64,000 nucleotides of DNA from Azonexus fungiphilus. GTDB taxonomy: Bacteria; Pseudomonadota; Gammaproteobacteria; Burkholderiales; Rhodocyclaceae. The position numbers and the translations under genes are program-made. Below the pieces are notes generated by a model. The model ran no database searches, was not told the origin of the DNA, and saw only the letters and a program-made list of their open reading frames with translations. Below are positions 26,304 to 33,885 of this stretch, piece after piece. The stretch is taken from the NCBI RefSeq assembly GCF_003634965.1, contig NZ_RBXP01000011.1:1-64000 (forward strand), read 5' to 3'. The stretch's first letter is position 1. Each line of letters opens with the position of its first letter.

Positions 26304-29031
26304 GGGCGAGGCGGAATTCCTGGACGGCGGTGTCGCCGTGGCGGACGCTACGGTGCGGGGCGAGGCTGCGGCCGTCGGCGCGCACCTGGCAGGCCTGGCT
26401 GTCGGCCAGGCTGAATTCGATCGGTACATGCCCCTTGAGGGCGAAGCCGAGCCCGCCCGGGCCGTTCTGGTGGCCGGCGATGCGGGCGTTGGCGTCGTAC
26501 AGGCGGGGCGTCCTGGCGGCGTCGGCGGCGACGGCAAAGCGGGCGCTGGCGCCGGTGAGGTGGATGTAGCTGCCTTCCGGTCCGGGGTTGTGGCCGATCA
26601 CGCCCTGCGCATCGGCCAGGCGGGGCGGCGCGCCGTTCCAGCGCAGCGTGCGCAGTTCGCCGTTGCCGCGGAACAGCCAGCCGTGCTGGTCGCGGGCGAT
26701 GGCGATGGCGTGGAAATCCTGGACCTTGCGGATGAATTCCGAGGCGAAGACCGGATGCAGGGCCTGCGTCCTGGTCCAGGCAAAGGCCTTGTGCACGGCG
26801 GTGAGGCCGGCGCGCTTGCTGGCCGAATAGGTGTGGTAGTAGATGTCGACCGGCTTCAGGCGACGCGGCGAGCCGGTCATCTCGAAGGATTCGATGACCC
26901 GCTCGTAGCCGTAGTAGGGGCCGCGCCACAGGTTGGTGTAGATGTTCTCGTTGGTGATCGGGGCATAGACCTGCAGGTGGCCGTCCTTCTCGATGCCGTG
27001 CGCACCGACCGCGGTCAGGCTCGGGTTGTTGCGGGTGATCGAGGTGTCGCCGCCGTTGAGGTTGAGGTAGCCGGCATTTTCGACGACGCGCAGGGCTTCG
27101 GCGTCGGGCGCGGTGTCGCCCGACCAGAGCAGGATGCTGACCGGCTTTCCGGGGGGCGCCAGGCGTTCGCGGATGTAGTCGATCGAGCCAATGATTTCGC
27201 GCACCGGATCGTAGCGGTAGTTGGGAACGTCGAGCTGGTAGATGCCTTCCTCGCGATTGCGGTTCTTGCTCAGTCCGCTGACGTTGCGGTCCCAGATGAA
27301 GGGGTGGGCGTAGGTGTGGCTGGCGATCTCGACGTGCGGCAGGCGGAAGATGCGGCGGGCGATGTCCTCGAGCGCCGGGCTCAGTTTCGGGAACAGTCCG
27401 TGCGGCGCGGTCTCGGCTTCGATCACCGAGATCGTCATCGGCGTCTTGTAGCGTTCGACGATCTCGGTGAGCAGGACTTCGGCGGCGAGCGGGCTGCCCG
27501 GCAGCTCGGCGAGCGAGGGAAAGCCGTCGCCATCGACATGCGAGAAGAAGAGGCGGCGGCCGTTCTCGGTGGTGACGTCGGGCACCGGGATCTCCGGCAG
27601 GCGCAGGCTGGCCTTGAGGAAGGCGAAGGGATCGATGACCCAGCGCGCCTGGTCGGAGCCGGGAATCTCGACCAGGGCGAAGGGGTCGAGGATGAAGCCG
27701 CCCCAGGGCAGCAGCGCGCCGGCGAGGTATTCCTGGCGGTCGGCGGCGCGCACGGTCAACAGCGGATTTCCGGCATTTTCCGTGGCCATGAACAGCGGCA
27801 GGTCGCTGCGGTTGGGCAGCGGCGGCGCTTCGAAACCGAGCATCGGATGCTGGCGGGCGACGCTCAGCGGCAGGCGGATGTTGTCGCCGGCGAGGCGCAG
27901 GCCGAGGCGGGCGGCAAAGGCGCGATCGAGCTGGAAGCCCGGGTCGCCGATGATCGCCAGCGGCAGCTGCCGCTCGAGGATGCCGGCCAGCCAGCGCGCC
28001 AGCGGCCGATGGCGGGCCGGCGCGATGCCGCCCGAGAACCAGGTGACGATGCCGGCGTAGCGGTCGGGCAGGATGCCTGCCGGCAGTTCCCGGGCGACGT
28101 CGGCGTACTCGGCGATGTAGCCGAGGTGGTTGAGCGGCATCTGCAGGAAGCGGTGGGCGTTGGTGTAGTTGAGTGCCGGCGATTCGCTGCTGTCGTAGAC
28201 CAGCAGCACCCGGCGCGGCATCACTTCGATGCTGCCGATGCCGATTCGTTCGAGGGCGCCGTCGCTGACCCAGGGAATGAAGCCGAGTGCGGCGATGCGT
28301 GCGGCCGTGTCGCGGGTCAGCGCGCGGTCGTGCGGCGCCACGTAGTCGATGGCGAGGATGTCGAGGCCGTCGCGCTGGCGGATCGTCTGCAACTGGCCGA
28401 GCAGCCATTCGCGGTCACCGGCGGGGATTTCGCGGTAGCGCCCGCTGCCGGCGTCCCAGCCGCGGAAGAGCGATTCGGCGGCAACCATGCGGATCTTGTC
28501 GCGCACCGCCGGAACGATCTCGAAGCCGCGGTTGAGGATCAACTGGATGCCGGGAAAGCGTCGGTGCAGCGTCTCGATGACCCGGATCAGGCCCTGCTGC
28601 TGGGCGGCTTCGTCGAACTGGCGGGCGAGGCGGTAGGAATCGAGGGTGTCGAGGAAGAAGCCGCGATAACCCTTTTCCCACAGCGGCGCGACGACCTTTT
28701 CGGCGAAGAAGGCCGGCCACGCGGCCGGCGTCTGGTCGATCACCTCGGAGCCCCAGTCGCGGTTGCGGGCCATTTTCCAGGCCGCCGGGATGTCCTTGTA
28801 GTAGCTGCGGCTGGCCTGCACCTCGGCCACCGAAACGTAGGCGTAGAGTTCGCCGCCGACCTGGCGGAAGGCGCGCGGATCGTGTCCGTGGCCGGCTTCG
28901 ACGACGACGATGTCGAAGTTGCGGAACTCCTGCAGCGGAATCGCCTGGCCGTAGTACAGGGCGACGCTGGGGGCGGCCTGGACCAGGGCGGCGCTGCAGA
29001 GGAAGAGGAAAAACGCGAGTAGGCGGTGCAA
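26263..29031 (-). CDS. pelA: Pel polysaccharide deacetylase/glycoside hydrolase PelA
   Basis: The best start is a TTG at 29031, which yields a signal peptide (LHRLLAFFLFLCSAALVQA) and a 922-residue protein close to the usual 948; no ATG or good ribosome site exists upstream. The N-terminal hydrolase domain (GH166) has VALYYGQAIPLQEFRNFDIVVVE and FFLDTLDSYRLARQFDEAAQ. The middle carries the polysaccharide deacetylase site: FSHVDGDGF with the metal Asp and SHTYAHPFIW with HxxxH. PelA partly deacetylates Pel in the periplasm, needed for export, and can cleave it. First gene of the operon; the weak start may limit expression. Confidence 0.93.
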   Translation of the reverse strand: MHRLLAFFLFLCSAALVQAAPSVALYYGQAIPLQEFRNFDIVVVEAGHGHDPRAFRQVGGELYAYVSVAEVQASRSYYKDIPAAWKMARNRDWGSEVIDQTPAAWPAFFAEKVVAPLWEKGYRGFFLDTLDSYRLARQFDEAAQQQGLIRVIETLHRRFPGIQLILNRGFEIVPAVRDKIRMVAAESLFRGWDAGSGRYREIPAGDREWLLGQLQTIRQRDGLDILAIDYVAPHDRALTRDTAARIAALGFIPWVSDGALERIGIGSIEVMPRRVLLVYDSSESPALNYTNAHRFLQMPLNHLGYIAEYADVARELPAGILPDRYAGIVTWFSGGIAPARHRPLARWLAGILERQLPLAIIGDPGFQLDRAFAARLGLRLAGDNIRLPLSVARQHPMLGFEAPPLPNRSDLPLFMATENAGNPLLTVRAADRQEYLAGALLPWGGFILDPFALVEIPGSDQARWVIDPFAFLKASLRLPEIPVPDVTTENGRRLFFSHVDGDGFPSLAELPGSPLAAEVLLTEIVERYKTPMTISVIEAETAPHGLFPKLSPALEDIARRIFRLPHVEIASHTYAHPFIWDRNVSGLSKNRNREEGIYQLDVPNYRYDPVREIIGSIDYIRERLAPPGKPVSILLWSGDTAPDAEALRVVENAGYLNLNGGDTSITRNNPSLTAVGAHGIEKDGHLQVYAPITNENIYTNLWRGPYYGYERVIESFEMTGSPRRLKPVDIYYHTYSASKRAGLTAVHKAFAWTRTQALHPVFASEFIRKVQDFHAIAIARDQHGWLFRGNGELRTLRWNGAPPRLADAQGVIGHNPGPEGSYIHLTGASARFAVAADAARTPRLYDANARIAGHQNGPGGLGFALKGHVPIEFSLADSQACQVRADGRSLAPHRSVRHGDTAVQEFRLAHAAAQIQLLCPAR

Positions 29032-29118
29032 AACGTGGGTTGGCTGGGGCCGCAATCGAACGACTATAAAAGCTGGAGACGCTTCTGCCAAGCCGTTTCG
29101 TGTGTGTTTTTGTGTTGC

Positions 29119-29134
29119 CGGGTTAACAAACCCG
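29119..29134 (-). terminator. Stem-loop between lplT and pelA
   Basis: CGGGTT and AACCCG form a 6-bp stem with a 4-base loop, 16 bases after the lplT stop on the minus strand. No T-tract follows. It may end lplT transcription or leave partial read-through into pel; the remaining 29032-29118 bases should hold the pelA leader and promoter, but I could not pick a convincing -35/-10 pair. Confidence 0.35.
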
Positions 29135-29150
29135 CACACTGGCGCCGCAA

Positions 29151-30413
29151 TCAGTGCGCCGTGTCGTCGAGGTGGGCGACGTCGTCGCGGTCGCGCTGGT
29201 TGGCCAGATGACGTTCGCGGATCAGGTACATGATGCCGCTGACGAACAGGCCGAACAGCGTCAGTACCCAGTAGATCGACAGGTCGGCGCGGATCATCGC
29301 GTAGTAGAGGCCGGTCATCACCAGGATCGACAGGTTCTCGTTGAAGTTCTGCACGGCGATCGAATGGCCGGCGCCCATCAGGATGTGGCCGCGATGCTGG
29401 AGCAGCGCGTTCATCGGCACGACGAAGAAGCCGGACAGGCCGCCGATCAGGATCAGCAGCGGTACCGCCAGCCACATGTCGTGCACGAAGTTCATGATCA
29501 GCACGATGATGCCCATGGCGATGCCGAGCGGAATCACCCGCACCGACTTGCGCAGCGTCACGAACTTGGCGGCGACGATCGCGCCGCCGGCGACGCCGAA
29601 GGCGACGACGCCCTGGAGCATCGACGATTTCGACAGGTCGAGGCCGAGGGCGACCTCGGACCACTTGATGACGATGAATTGCAGCGTCGCGCCGGCGCCC
29701 CAGAACAGCGTCGTCACGGCCAGCGAGATCTGGCCGAGGCGGTCGCGCCAGAGCAGTTCGACGCAGTGCTTGAATTCGTGCAGCAGGTAGAAGGGGTTCT
29801 TCTTCAGCGGCTTGTGATCGACGCCGGTATCGGGAACGTAGAGGTTGAAGATGGCGGCGATCAGGTAGAGCAGGGCGACGATGCCGATGGCCATCTCGCC
29901 CGGCGTGTCGATGCCGGTGTCGATCACCGGGAAGTCGAAGGCAAGCAGGTGGCCGGAGACGGCCGGCTGGATCAGCGTGCCGCCGATGACCACGCCGAGG
30001 ATGATGGCGCCGACGGTGAGGCCCTCGATCCAGCCGTTGGCGACGACCAGCAGACGGTGCGGCAGGTATTCGGTGAGGATGCCGTACTTGGCCGGCGAGT
30101 AGGCGGCGGCGCCGAGGCCGACGACGGCGTAGGCAGCGAGCGGATGGACGTGGAGGAACATCAGGCCGCAGCCGAAGATCTTGATGCTGTTGCTGATCAG
30201 CATGACCCGGCCCTTGGCCATCGAATCGGCGAAGGCGCCGACGAAGGCGGCGAGGACGACGTAGGAGAGGGTGAAGCAGGTCTTGAGCAGCGGTTCGTAT
30301 TCGGCCGGCGCCTGCATGTCACGCAGCGCCGCGATGGCGGCGATGAGCAGGGCGTTGTCGGCCAGCGCGGAAAAAAACTGCGCGGCCATGATGATGTAGA
30401 AGCCGAACGGCAC
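29151..30413 (-). CDS. lplT: Lysophospholipid transporter LplT (MFS)
   Basis: 420 residues with about 12 membrane helices. The N-terminus FYIIMAAQFFSALADNALLIAAIA and the GLGAAAYSPAKYGILTEYLP segment (about residues 100-120) are diagnostic of LplT, which flips lyso-phospholipids across the inner membrane for re-acylation. In enterics it pairs with aas; no aas gene is here. It precedes pelA by 120 bases on the same strand, which could be simple neighbourhood. ATG 30413 is the start. Confidence 0.93.
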   Translation of the reverse strand: MPFGFYIIMAAQFFSALADNALLIAAIAALRDMQAPAEYEPLLKTCFTLSYVVLAAFVGAFADSMAKGRVMLISNSIKIFGCGLMFLHVHPLAAYAVVGLGAAAYSPAKYGILTEYLPHRLLVVANGWIEGLTVGAIILGVVIGGTLIQPAVSGHLLAFDFPVIDTGIDTPGEMAIGIVALLYLIAAIFNLYVPDTGVDHKPLKKNPFYLLHEFKHCVELLWRDRLGQISLAVTTLFWGAGATLQFIVIKWSEVALGLDLSKSSMLQGVVAFGVAGGAIVAAKFVTLRKSVRVIPLGIAMGIIVLIMNFVHDMWLAVPLLILIGGLSGFFVVPMNALLQHRGHILMGAGHSIAVQNFNENLSILVMTGLYYAMIRADLSIYWVLTLFGLFVSGIMYLIRERHLANQRDRDDVAHLDDTAH

Positions 30414-30452
30414 GAAGCTTGTCTCTCTCGGTCGTATGTTTATTACTTTGGG

Positions 30453-30468
30453 CGTGGTTTATACCACG
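30453..30468. promoter_or_regulatory. Inverted repeat upstream of lplT
   Basis: CGTGGT-TTAT-ACCACG, a 6-bp inverted repeat with a 4-base AT spacer, lies 40 bases before the lplT start in the gap between hpaR and lplT. It could be an operator for lplT or a small hairpin. No matching copy was noticed elsewhere in the window. Confidence 0.35.
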
Positions 30469-30563
30469 GATTGCCATTGGCCCGTAACGCCCGAGTGTGG
30501 CGTGCCGACTTTACCGGGGGATGACAGGCGCAGGCCCGACGAGGTCGCGACAGGCGGGCCTTT

Positions 30564-31052
30564 TCAGGGCGGATTCTTGCCGCTCCAGTCCTTCTTGGGC
30601 GGCAGCCTGACCTGGGCGATCGGTCCGCGCTCGGCGGCGATGACCTTGTCCATCAGTTCGTAGAGTTCCTGGATCAGTTCGGCACCGAAGGCATTCTCGA
30701 TGATCCGGTACTGTTCGACGATCAGCGGGCCGAGTTCGGCGACCAGCCTTTCGGCCTTCGGGGTCATGCGCACGATCACCCGGCGCTGGTCCTCTTCCAT
30801 GCGCGTCCTCGTCACCAGGTGCATGTCTTCCATGCGCGAGAGGACGCCGGTCAGGCTGGGGCTGAGGATCTGGCAGATCTCGCAGATCTCGCGCGGCTCG
30901 AGTTGCTCGTGTTCGCCGATGGCGCGCAGGATGCGCCACTGTTGTTCGGTCAGCCCGAAATGGCCGATGATCGGGCGGAAATGGCAGAGCAGTTCTTCCC
31001 GGGCTCGCAGGAAAAGCTGGGGCAGGTTGCGATAGGCAAGTTTGCGAGTCAT
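30564..31052 (-). CDS. hpaR: MarR-family repressor of homoprotocatechuate degradation, HpaR
   Basis: ATG 31052 gives 162 residues, normal for the family; a TTG at 31088 is less likely. RKLAYRNLPQLFLRAREELLCHFRPIIGHFGLTEQQWRILRAI and the winged-helix segment ILSPSLTGVLSRMEDMHLVTRTRMEEDQRRVIVRMT are those of HpaR. HpaR represses the hpa meta-cleavage operon and is released by the aromatic substrate. It is divergent from hpaA, and a perfect 14-base palindrome lies 51-65 bases upstream of its ATG. Similar sequences occur before dmpK, dctP and the 52.5-kb MFS gene, which defines its likely regulon here. Confidence 0.9.
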   Translation of the reverse strand: MTRKLAYRNLPQLFLRAREELLCHFRPIIGHFGLTEQQWRILRAIGEHEQLEPREICEICQILSPSLTGVLSRMEDMHLVTRTRMEEDQRRVIVRMTPKAERLVAELGPLIVEQYRIIENAFGAELIQELYELMDKVIAAERGPIAQVRLPPKKDWSGKNPP

Positions 31053-31088
31053 GGTCGGTGATCCGGCGTCAGTGTCGAGTAATGTCAA

Positions 31089-31129
31089 AGTCGGTATTTA
31101 ATGGTTAATATATTAACAAAATGCCGACT
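31089..31129. promoter_or_regulatory. hpaR-hpaA intergenic operator (site A) with nested dyads
   Basis: The inner element 31104-31117 is a perfect palindrome, GTTAATATATTAAC. An outer imperfect inverted repeat (AGTCGGTATTT at 31089 and its partner AAATGCCGACT ending at 31129) nearly shares its centre. The AT-rich core contrasts with flanking DNA of over 60% GC. It sits between the divergent starts of hpaR and hpaA and is the best candidate for the HpaR auto-regulatory operator. Binding is inferred from position, symmetry and reuse of the core elsewhere. Confidence 0.65.
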
Positions 31130-31209
31130 GACTCCGGAAGATTTTGCAACCGGTTGGTGGTGATGGCCGTCTGCTCCTGTTGGAGTACTCTTCGAGCTTC
31201 CTTCTTTCC

Positions 31210-32133
31210 ATGAGCAACATCCTGACAATGGCAGTGCAGGCGATACCCGATATCCACATCGGCCGGGTCTATGATCAGCGGGACCCGGAGTGCGAGATCC
31301 ACTACGAAACCTTCAGCCGCCTGGCCGACTTCTTCGGTCGCAACACGCCGCCGCACCGGCATTATTCGTTCTTCCAGGTGCACCTGCTGACCAGCGGCAG
31401 CATCCGCCTCAACCTCGACGGCAGGATGTACTACGGCGCGGCGCCCCTGGTCATCTTCACGCCGCCGACGGTGCCGCATTCCTTCTATTCGGAAGCCGAT
31501 ACCGACGGCCATGTGCTGACCCTGCGCCAGGAGGTGGTGCGCCGCTGGTACAAGGCGATGCCCGGGCAATGGCCGGAGAACCTGCTGCGCGAACCGGTCT
31601 GCCTCGAACTCGGCGGTTTGGCGGGGGCCGCCGCCGACGATCTTGCCGCGCTGCTGGCACTGGTCGATCTGCTGCAGAAGGAATATGCCGGCGAGGCCCG
31701 CGGTCATCAGGCCTTGCTGCTGGCGCTGGGCGAGGGCATCTTCATCCAGCTCGGCCGCCTGCTGCTGGCGGGCGGGCCGGCCGGCGGGCAGCGCGTCGAG
31801 CGCTCCGAGGATCTGCGCGTCTTCCTCAATTTCTGCGACCTGGTCGAATCGCATTTCCGCGACCACCTGACCCTGGGGGAATACGCCCAGCGCTTGTCGG
31901 TGACCGAGGCGCGCCTCAACGACATTTGCCGCCGGATGGCCGGTCGACCGTCGAAGGAACTGGTGCACGAGCGACTGTTGCAGGAAGCGCGTCGTCTGCT
32001 CCGCTATTCGGCGGTCCCGGTCACCGAGATCTGCTATCAGCTCGGTTTCGCCGATCCGGCCTATTTTTCGCGCTTCTTCGCCAAGCGCACCGGCGTGCCG
32101 CCGAGCCAGTACCGGCGCGAGGGGCAGGGGTGA
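31210..32133 (+). CDS. hpaA: AraC-family activator of 4-hydroxyphenylacetate catabolism, HpaA-like
   Basis: ATG 31210 gives 307 residues. The N-terminal cupin-type sensing domain has RNTPPHRHYSFFQVHLLTSGSIRLNLDGRMYYGAAPLVIFTPPTVPHSF, matching HpaA, which senses 4-hydroxyphenylacetate. The C-terminus has two helix-turn-helix motifs of AraC type: LTLGEYAQRLSVTEARLNDIC and VPVTEICYQLGFADPAYFSRFFAKRTGVPPSQYR. In enterics hpaA activates hpaBC, the flavin hydroxylase. Here the first downstream gene is instead dmpK, 129 bases away on the same strand, suggesting that HpaA activates the diiron monooxygenase. No clear ribosome site precedes the ATG; ATG 31228 is an alternative. Confidence 0.85.
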   Translation: MSNILTMAVQAIPDIHIGRVYDQRDPECEIHYETFSRLADFFGRNTPPHRHYSFFQVHLLTSGSIRLNLDGRMYYGAAPLVIFTPPTVPHSFYSEADTDGHVLTLRQEVVRRWYKAMPGQWPENLLREPVCLELGGLAGAAADDLAALLALVDLLQKEYAGEARGHQALLLALGEGIFIQLGRLLLAGGPAGGQRVERSEDLRVFLNFCDLVESHFRDHLTLGEYAQRLSVTEARLNDICRRMAGRPSKELVHERLLQEARRLLRYSAVPVTEICYQLGFADPAYFSRFFAKRTGVPPSQYRREGQG

Positions 32134-32186
32134 TTCCCGGGCTTGCGTTACGAAAAGTACAAGTCATTTCCCCAAATGTCCATTAA

Positions 32187-32198
32187 TTAATATCTTAG
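32187..32198 (+). promoter_or_regulatory. HpaR-type operator candidate in front of dmpK (site B)
   Basis: TTAATATCTTAG differs from the palindromic core of site A (TTAATATATTAA) at two positions. It lies 64 bases before the dmpK start in a short AT-rich patch between hpaA and dmpK. I see no sigma-54 -24/-12 box here, unlike DmpR-controlled phenol hydroxylase operons, and no strong sigma-70 pair either. Confidence 0.5.
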
Positions 32199-32262
32199 TA
32201 AAAGTTCTAATCTCCCTCACCAGAGAGCTGCGGCAACGCAGTCGACAAGCGAGGAGAGAGAC

Positions 32263-32526
32263 ATGGCGACAGCCAACTTCGATATCACGCGCAAGTTCGT
32301 GCGCGTCATGCGCACCCGGCCGAACGGCCTGATCGAGTTCGAGTTCGCGGTTGGCGACCCCGACGTTGCCGTCGAGCTGGTCATGCCGCAGGCGGCTTTC
32401 GACGAGTTCTGCGCCGCCAATCACGTCGAGCGCGTCAGTGCCGGGACGGCTCCCTTCGATGCCGACGCCGCCGACGCCGACTTCCACTGGAACCTGCACC
32501 AGGCGACGCACCAGCGTTTCCGCTGA
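32263..32526 (+). CDS. dmpK: Diiron phenol-type hydroxylase, assembly subunit DmpK
   Basis: 87 residues with AGGAGAG a few bases before the ATG. FDITRKFVRVMRTRPNGLIEFEFAVGDP and FCAANHVERV are typical of DmpK/PhK/TomA0. In known systems DmpK is not part of the active enzyme but helps insert iron into the oxygenase, and lies first in the operon as here. A GGTCGACC palindrome follows between this gene and dmpL. First gene of dmpKLMNOP, directly downstream of hpaA. Confidence 0.9.
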   Translation: MATANFDITRKFVRVMRTRPNGLIEFEFAVGDPDVAVELVMPQAAFDEFCAANHVERVSAGTAPFDADAADADFHWNLHQATHQRFR

Positions 32527-32542
32527 CGGTTTTTGGCCTTTG

Positions 32543-32560
32543 CGGACGGTCGACCGTCCG
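32543..32560. repeat. GGTCGACC-centred palindrome between dmpK and dmpL (copy 4)
   Basis: An 18-base perfect palindrome (CGGACGGTCGACCGTCCG) in the 61-base gap between dmpK and dmpL, preceded by GTTTTTGGCC as at the copies at 10394 and 12772, and followed a few bases later by GATTTTT. In RNA it would form a 9-bp stem. It may act as a partial terminator or processing hairpin that sets DmpK apart from the other subunits. Confidence 0.7.
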
Positions 32561-32587
32561 TTTCGACGATTTTTCAGGAGACAAGAC

Positions 32588-33580
32588 ATGGCAATCGATT
32601 TGAGGACGGTCAGCATCACCCCGCTGCGCCAGACCTTCGGCCACCTGGCCCGGCGCATGGGCGCGGACAAGCCCGCCTCGCGCTACATGGAAGCGACGAT
32701 GGACCTGCAGCCGGTCGAGAACTACCACTATCGCCCGACCTGGGAGCCGCAGTACGAGATCTTCGACACCCGCCGCACCGCGATCACGATGAAGGACTGG
32801 TACGCGCTCAAGGATCCGCGCCAGTACTACTACGGCGCCTGGACGCTGGCGCGCGGCAAGATGCAGGAAGTCGCCGAGGGCGATTTCGACCTGGTCGACG
32901 AACTCGGCCTGGCCGCCGCCTATCCGGCCGCCGGCAAGGAGCAGGCGCTCAAGGTCTTCCTGCCGCTGCGCCATGTCGCCTGGGCCTCGAACCTGAACAA
33001 GGCTTTCGTGTCGTCCTACGGCTACGGCATCGCCATTTCGCAGGCCACCTGCTACGCCTCGATGGACCAGCTCGGCGTCGCCCAGTACGTCAGCCGCCTC
33101 GGCCTCGCCTGCAACGACCTCGACGCGCTGGCCGCGGCCAAGACGGCCTGGCTGGAAGGCGCCGAGTGGCAGGAGCTGCGCCGCTACGTCGAGGACCTGA
33201 TGGTCGAGAAGGACTGGTTCGAAGTCCTCGTCGCCCAGGACTTCGCCCTCGAGGGCCTGCTCTATCCGCTGATCTACGAGCGCTTCAACGAAAAGCTCAA
33301 CGCCGACTACAGCCCGGTGTTCTCGATGCTGACGCGCTTCCAGCGCGAATGGTTCGGCGAGACCAGCAAGTGGCTGGATGCCGTGCTCAAGGCCACCGCT
33401 GCCGACAACCCGGAAAACAAGGCGCAGCTCGCCGCCTGGATCGGCAAGTGGCGCGAGCGCGCCCTGGTCGCCCTCAAGCCGGTGGCCGTGCTCGCCTTCG
33501 GCGACGAAGCCGAGGCCATCCTCGGCGAGCTGGCCGACAACCTGAATGCCCGCGCCGCCAAGGCCGGCATCGCCCTGTAA
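32588..33580 (+). CDS. dmpL: Diiron phenol-type hydroxylase, oxygenase beta subunit DmpL
   Basis: ATG 32588 is preceded by CAGGAGAC. 330 residues, the usual size. The sequence RYMEATMDLQPVENYHYRPTWEPQYEIFDTRRTAITMKDWYALKDPRQYYYGAW is the conserved N-terminal part of the beta subunit. It has the same ferritin-like helical fold as the catalytic subunit but no iron ligands, and forms the (alpha-beta-gamma)2 oxygenase with DmpN and DmpO. Ten bases separate it from dmpM. Confidence 0.93.
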   Translation: MAIDLRTVSITPLRQTFGHLARRMGADKPASRYMEATMDLQPVENYHYRPTWEPQYEIFDTRRTAITMKDWYALKDPRQYYYGAWTLARGKMQEVAEGDFDLVDELGLAAAYPAAGKEQALKVFLPLRHVAWASNLNKAFVSSYGYGIAISQATCYASMDQLGVAQYVSRLGLACNDLDALAAAKTAWLEGAEWQELRRYVEDLMVEKDWFEVLVAQDFALEGLLYPLIYERFNEKLNADYSPVFSMLTRFQREWFGETSKWLDAVLKATAADNPENKAQLAAWIGKWRERALVALKPVAVLAFGDEAEAILGELADNLNARAAKAGIAL

Positions 33581-33590
33581 AGGAAATCGC

Positions 33591-33860
33591 ATGTCCAACG
33601 CCTTCATCGCCTTCCAGAAGAACGAAGAATCCCGCTGCATCGTCGAAGCCATCCTCGAGGACAACCCGAACGCCATGGTCGACGACCAGCCGTCGATGGT
33701 GAAGATCGACGTGCCCAACCGCCTGGTCATCAAGCGCGAGACCGTCGAGGAAAAGATGGGTCGCAGCTTCGACCTGCAGGAACTGCAGTTGCACCTGATC
33801 ACCATCTCCGGTCACCTCGACGAGACCGACGACGAATTCACCCTGAGCTGGAATTCCTGA
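33591..33860 (+). CDS. dmpM: Diiron phenol-type hydroxylase, regulatory (effector) protein DmpM
   Basis: 89 residues from ATG 33591 (AAAGGAAATC upstream). NAFIAFQKNEESRCIVEAILEDNPNAMVDDQPSMVKIDVPNRLVI is the classic start of the cofactor-free coupling protein family (DmpM, TmoD, MmoB). It binds the oxygenase next to the diiron site and controls substrate access and electron use. It contains one Cys and no cofactor motifs, as expected. Twenty-five bases to dmpN. Confidence 0.93.
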   Translation: MSNAFIAFQKNEESRCIVEAILEDNPNAMVDDQPSMVKIDVPNRLVIKRETVEEKMGRSFDLQELQLHLITISGHLDETDDEFTLSWNS

Positions 33861-33885
33861 TTCCGGCCGCCAAGGAGAGAACACC

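Noticed and set aside
23163-26414. Open plus-strand frame of over 1000 codons opposite pelB
   Set aside because: Same cause: GC3-rich pelB on the minus strand leaves few stops on the opposite strand. PelB has TPR and barrel features.
27467-29664. Upstream extension of the pelA frame through the lplT end
   Set aside because: The frame remains open by chance; residues above the signal peptide are Arg/Pro-rich translation of lplT in another frame.
31948-31960. GGTCGACCGTC inside the hpaA coding region as a repeat copy
   Set aside because: Symmetry covers only CGGTCGACCG and it lies within conserved coding sequence for the AraC HTH linker, so it is not counted as a family member.
32134-32262. 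Sigma-54 promoter before dmpK, as in DmpR-controlled phenol operons
   Set aside because: No GG-N10-GC pair with TGGCAC/TTGC-like boxes could be found at proper spacing, and no NtrC/DmpR-family regulator gene is nearby.
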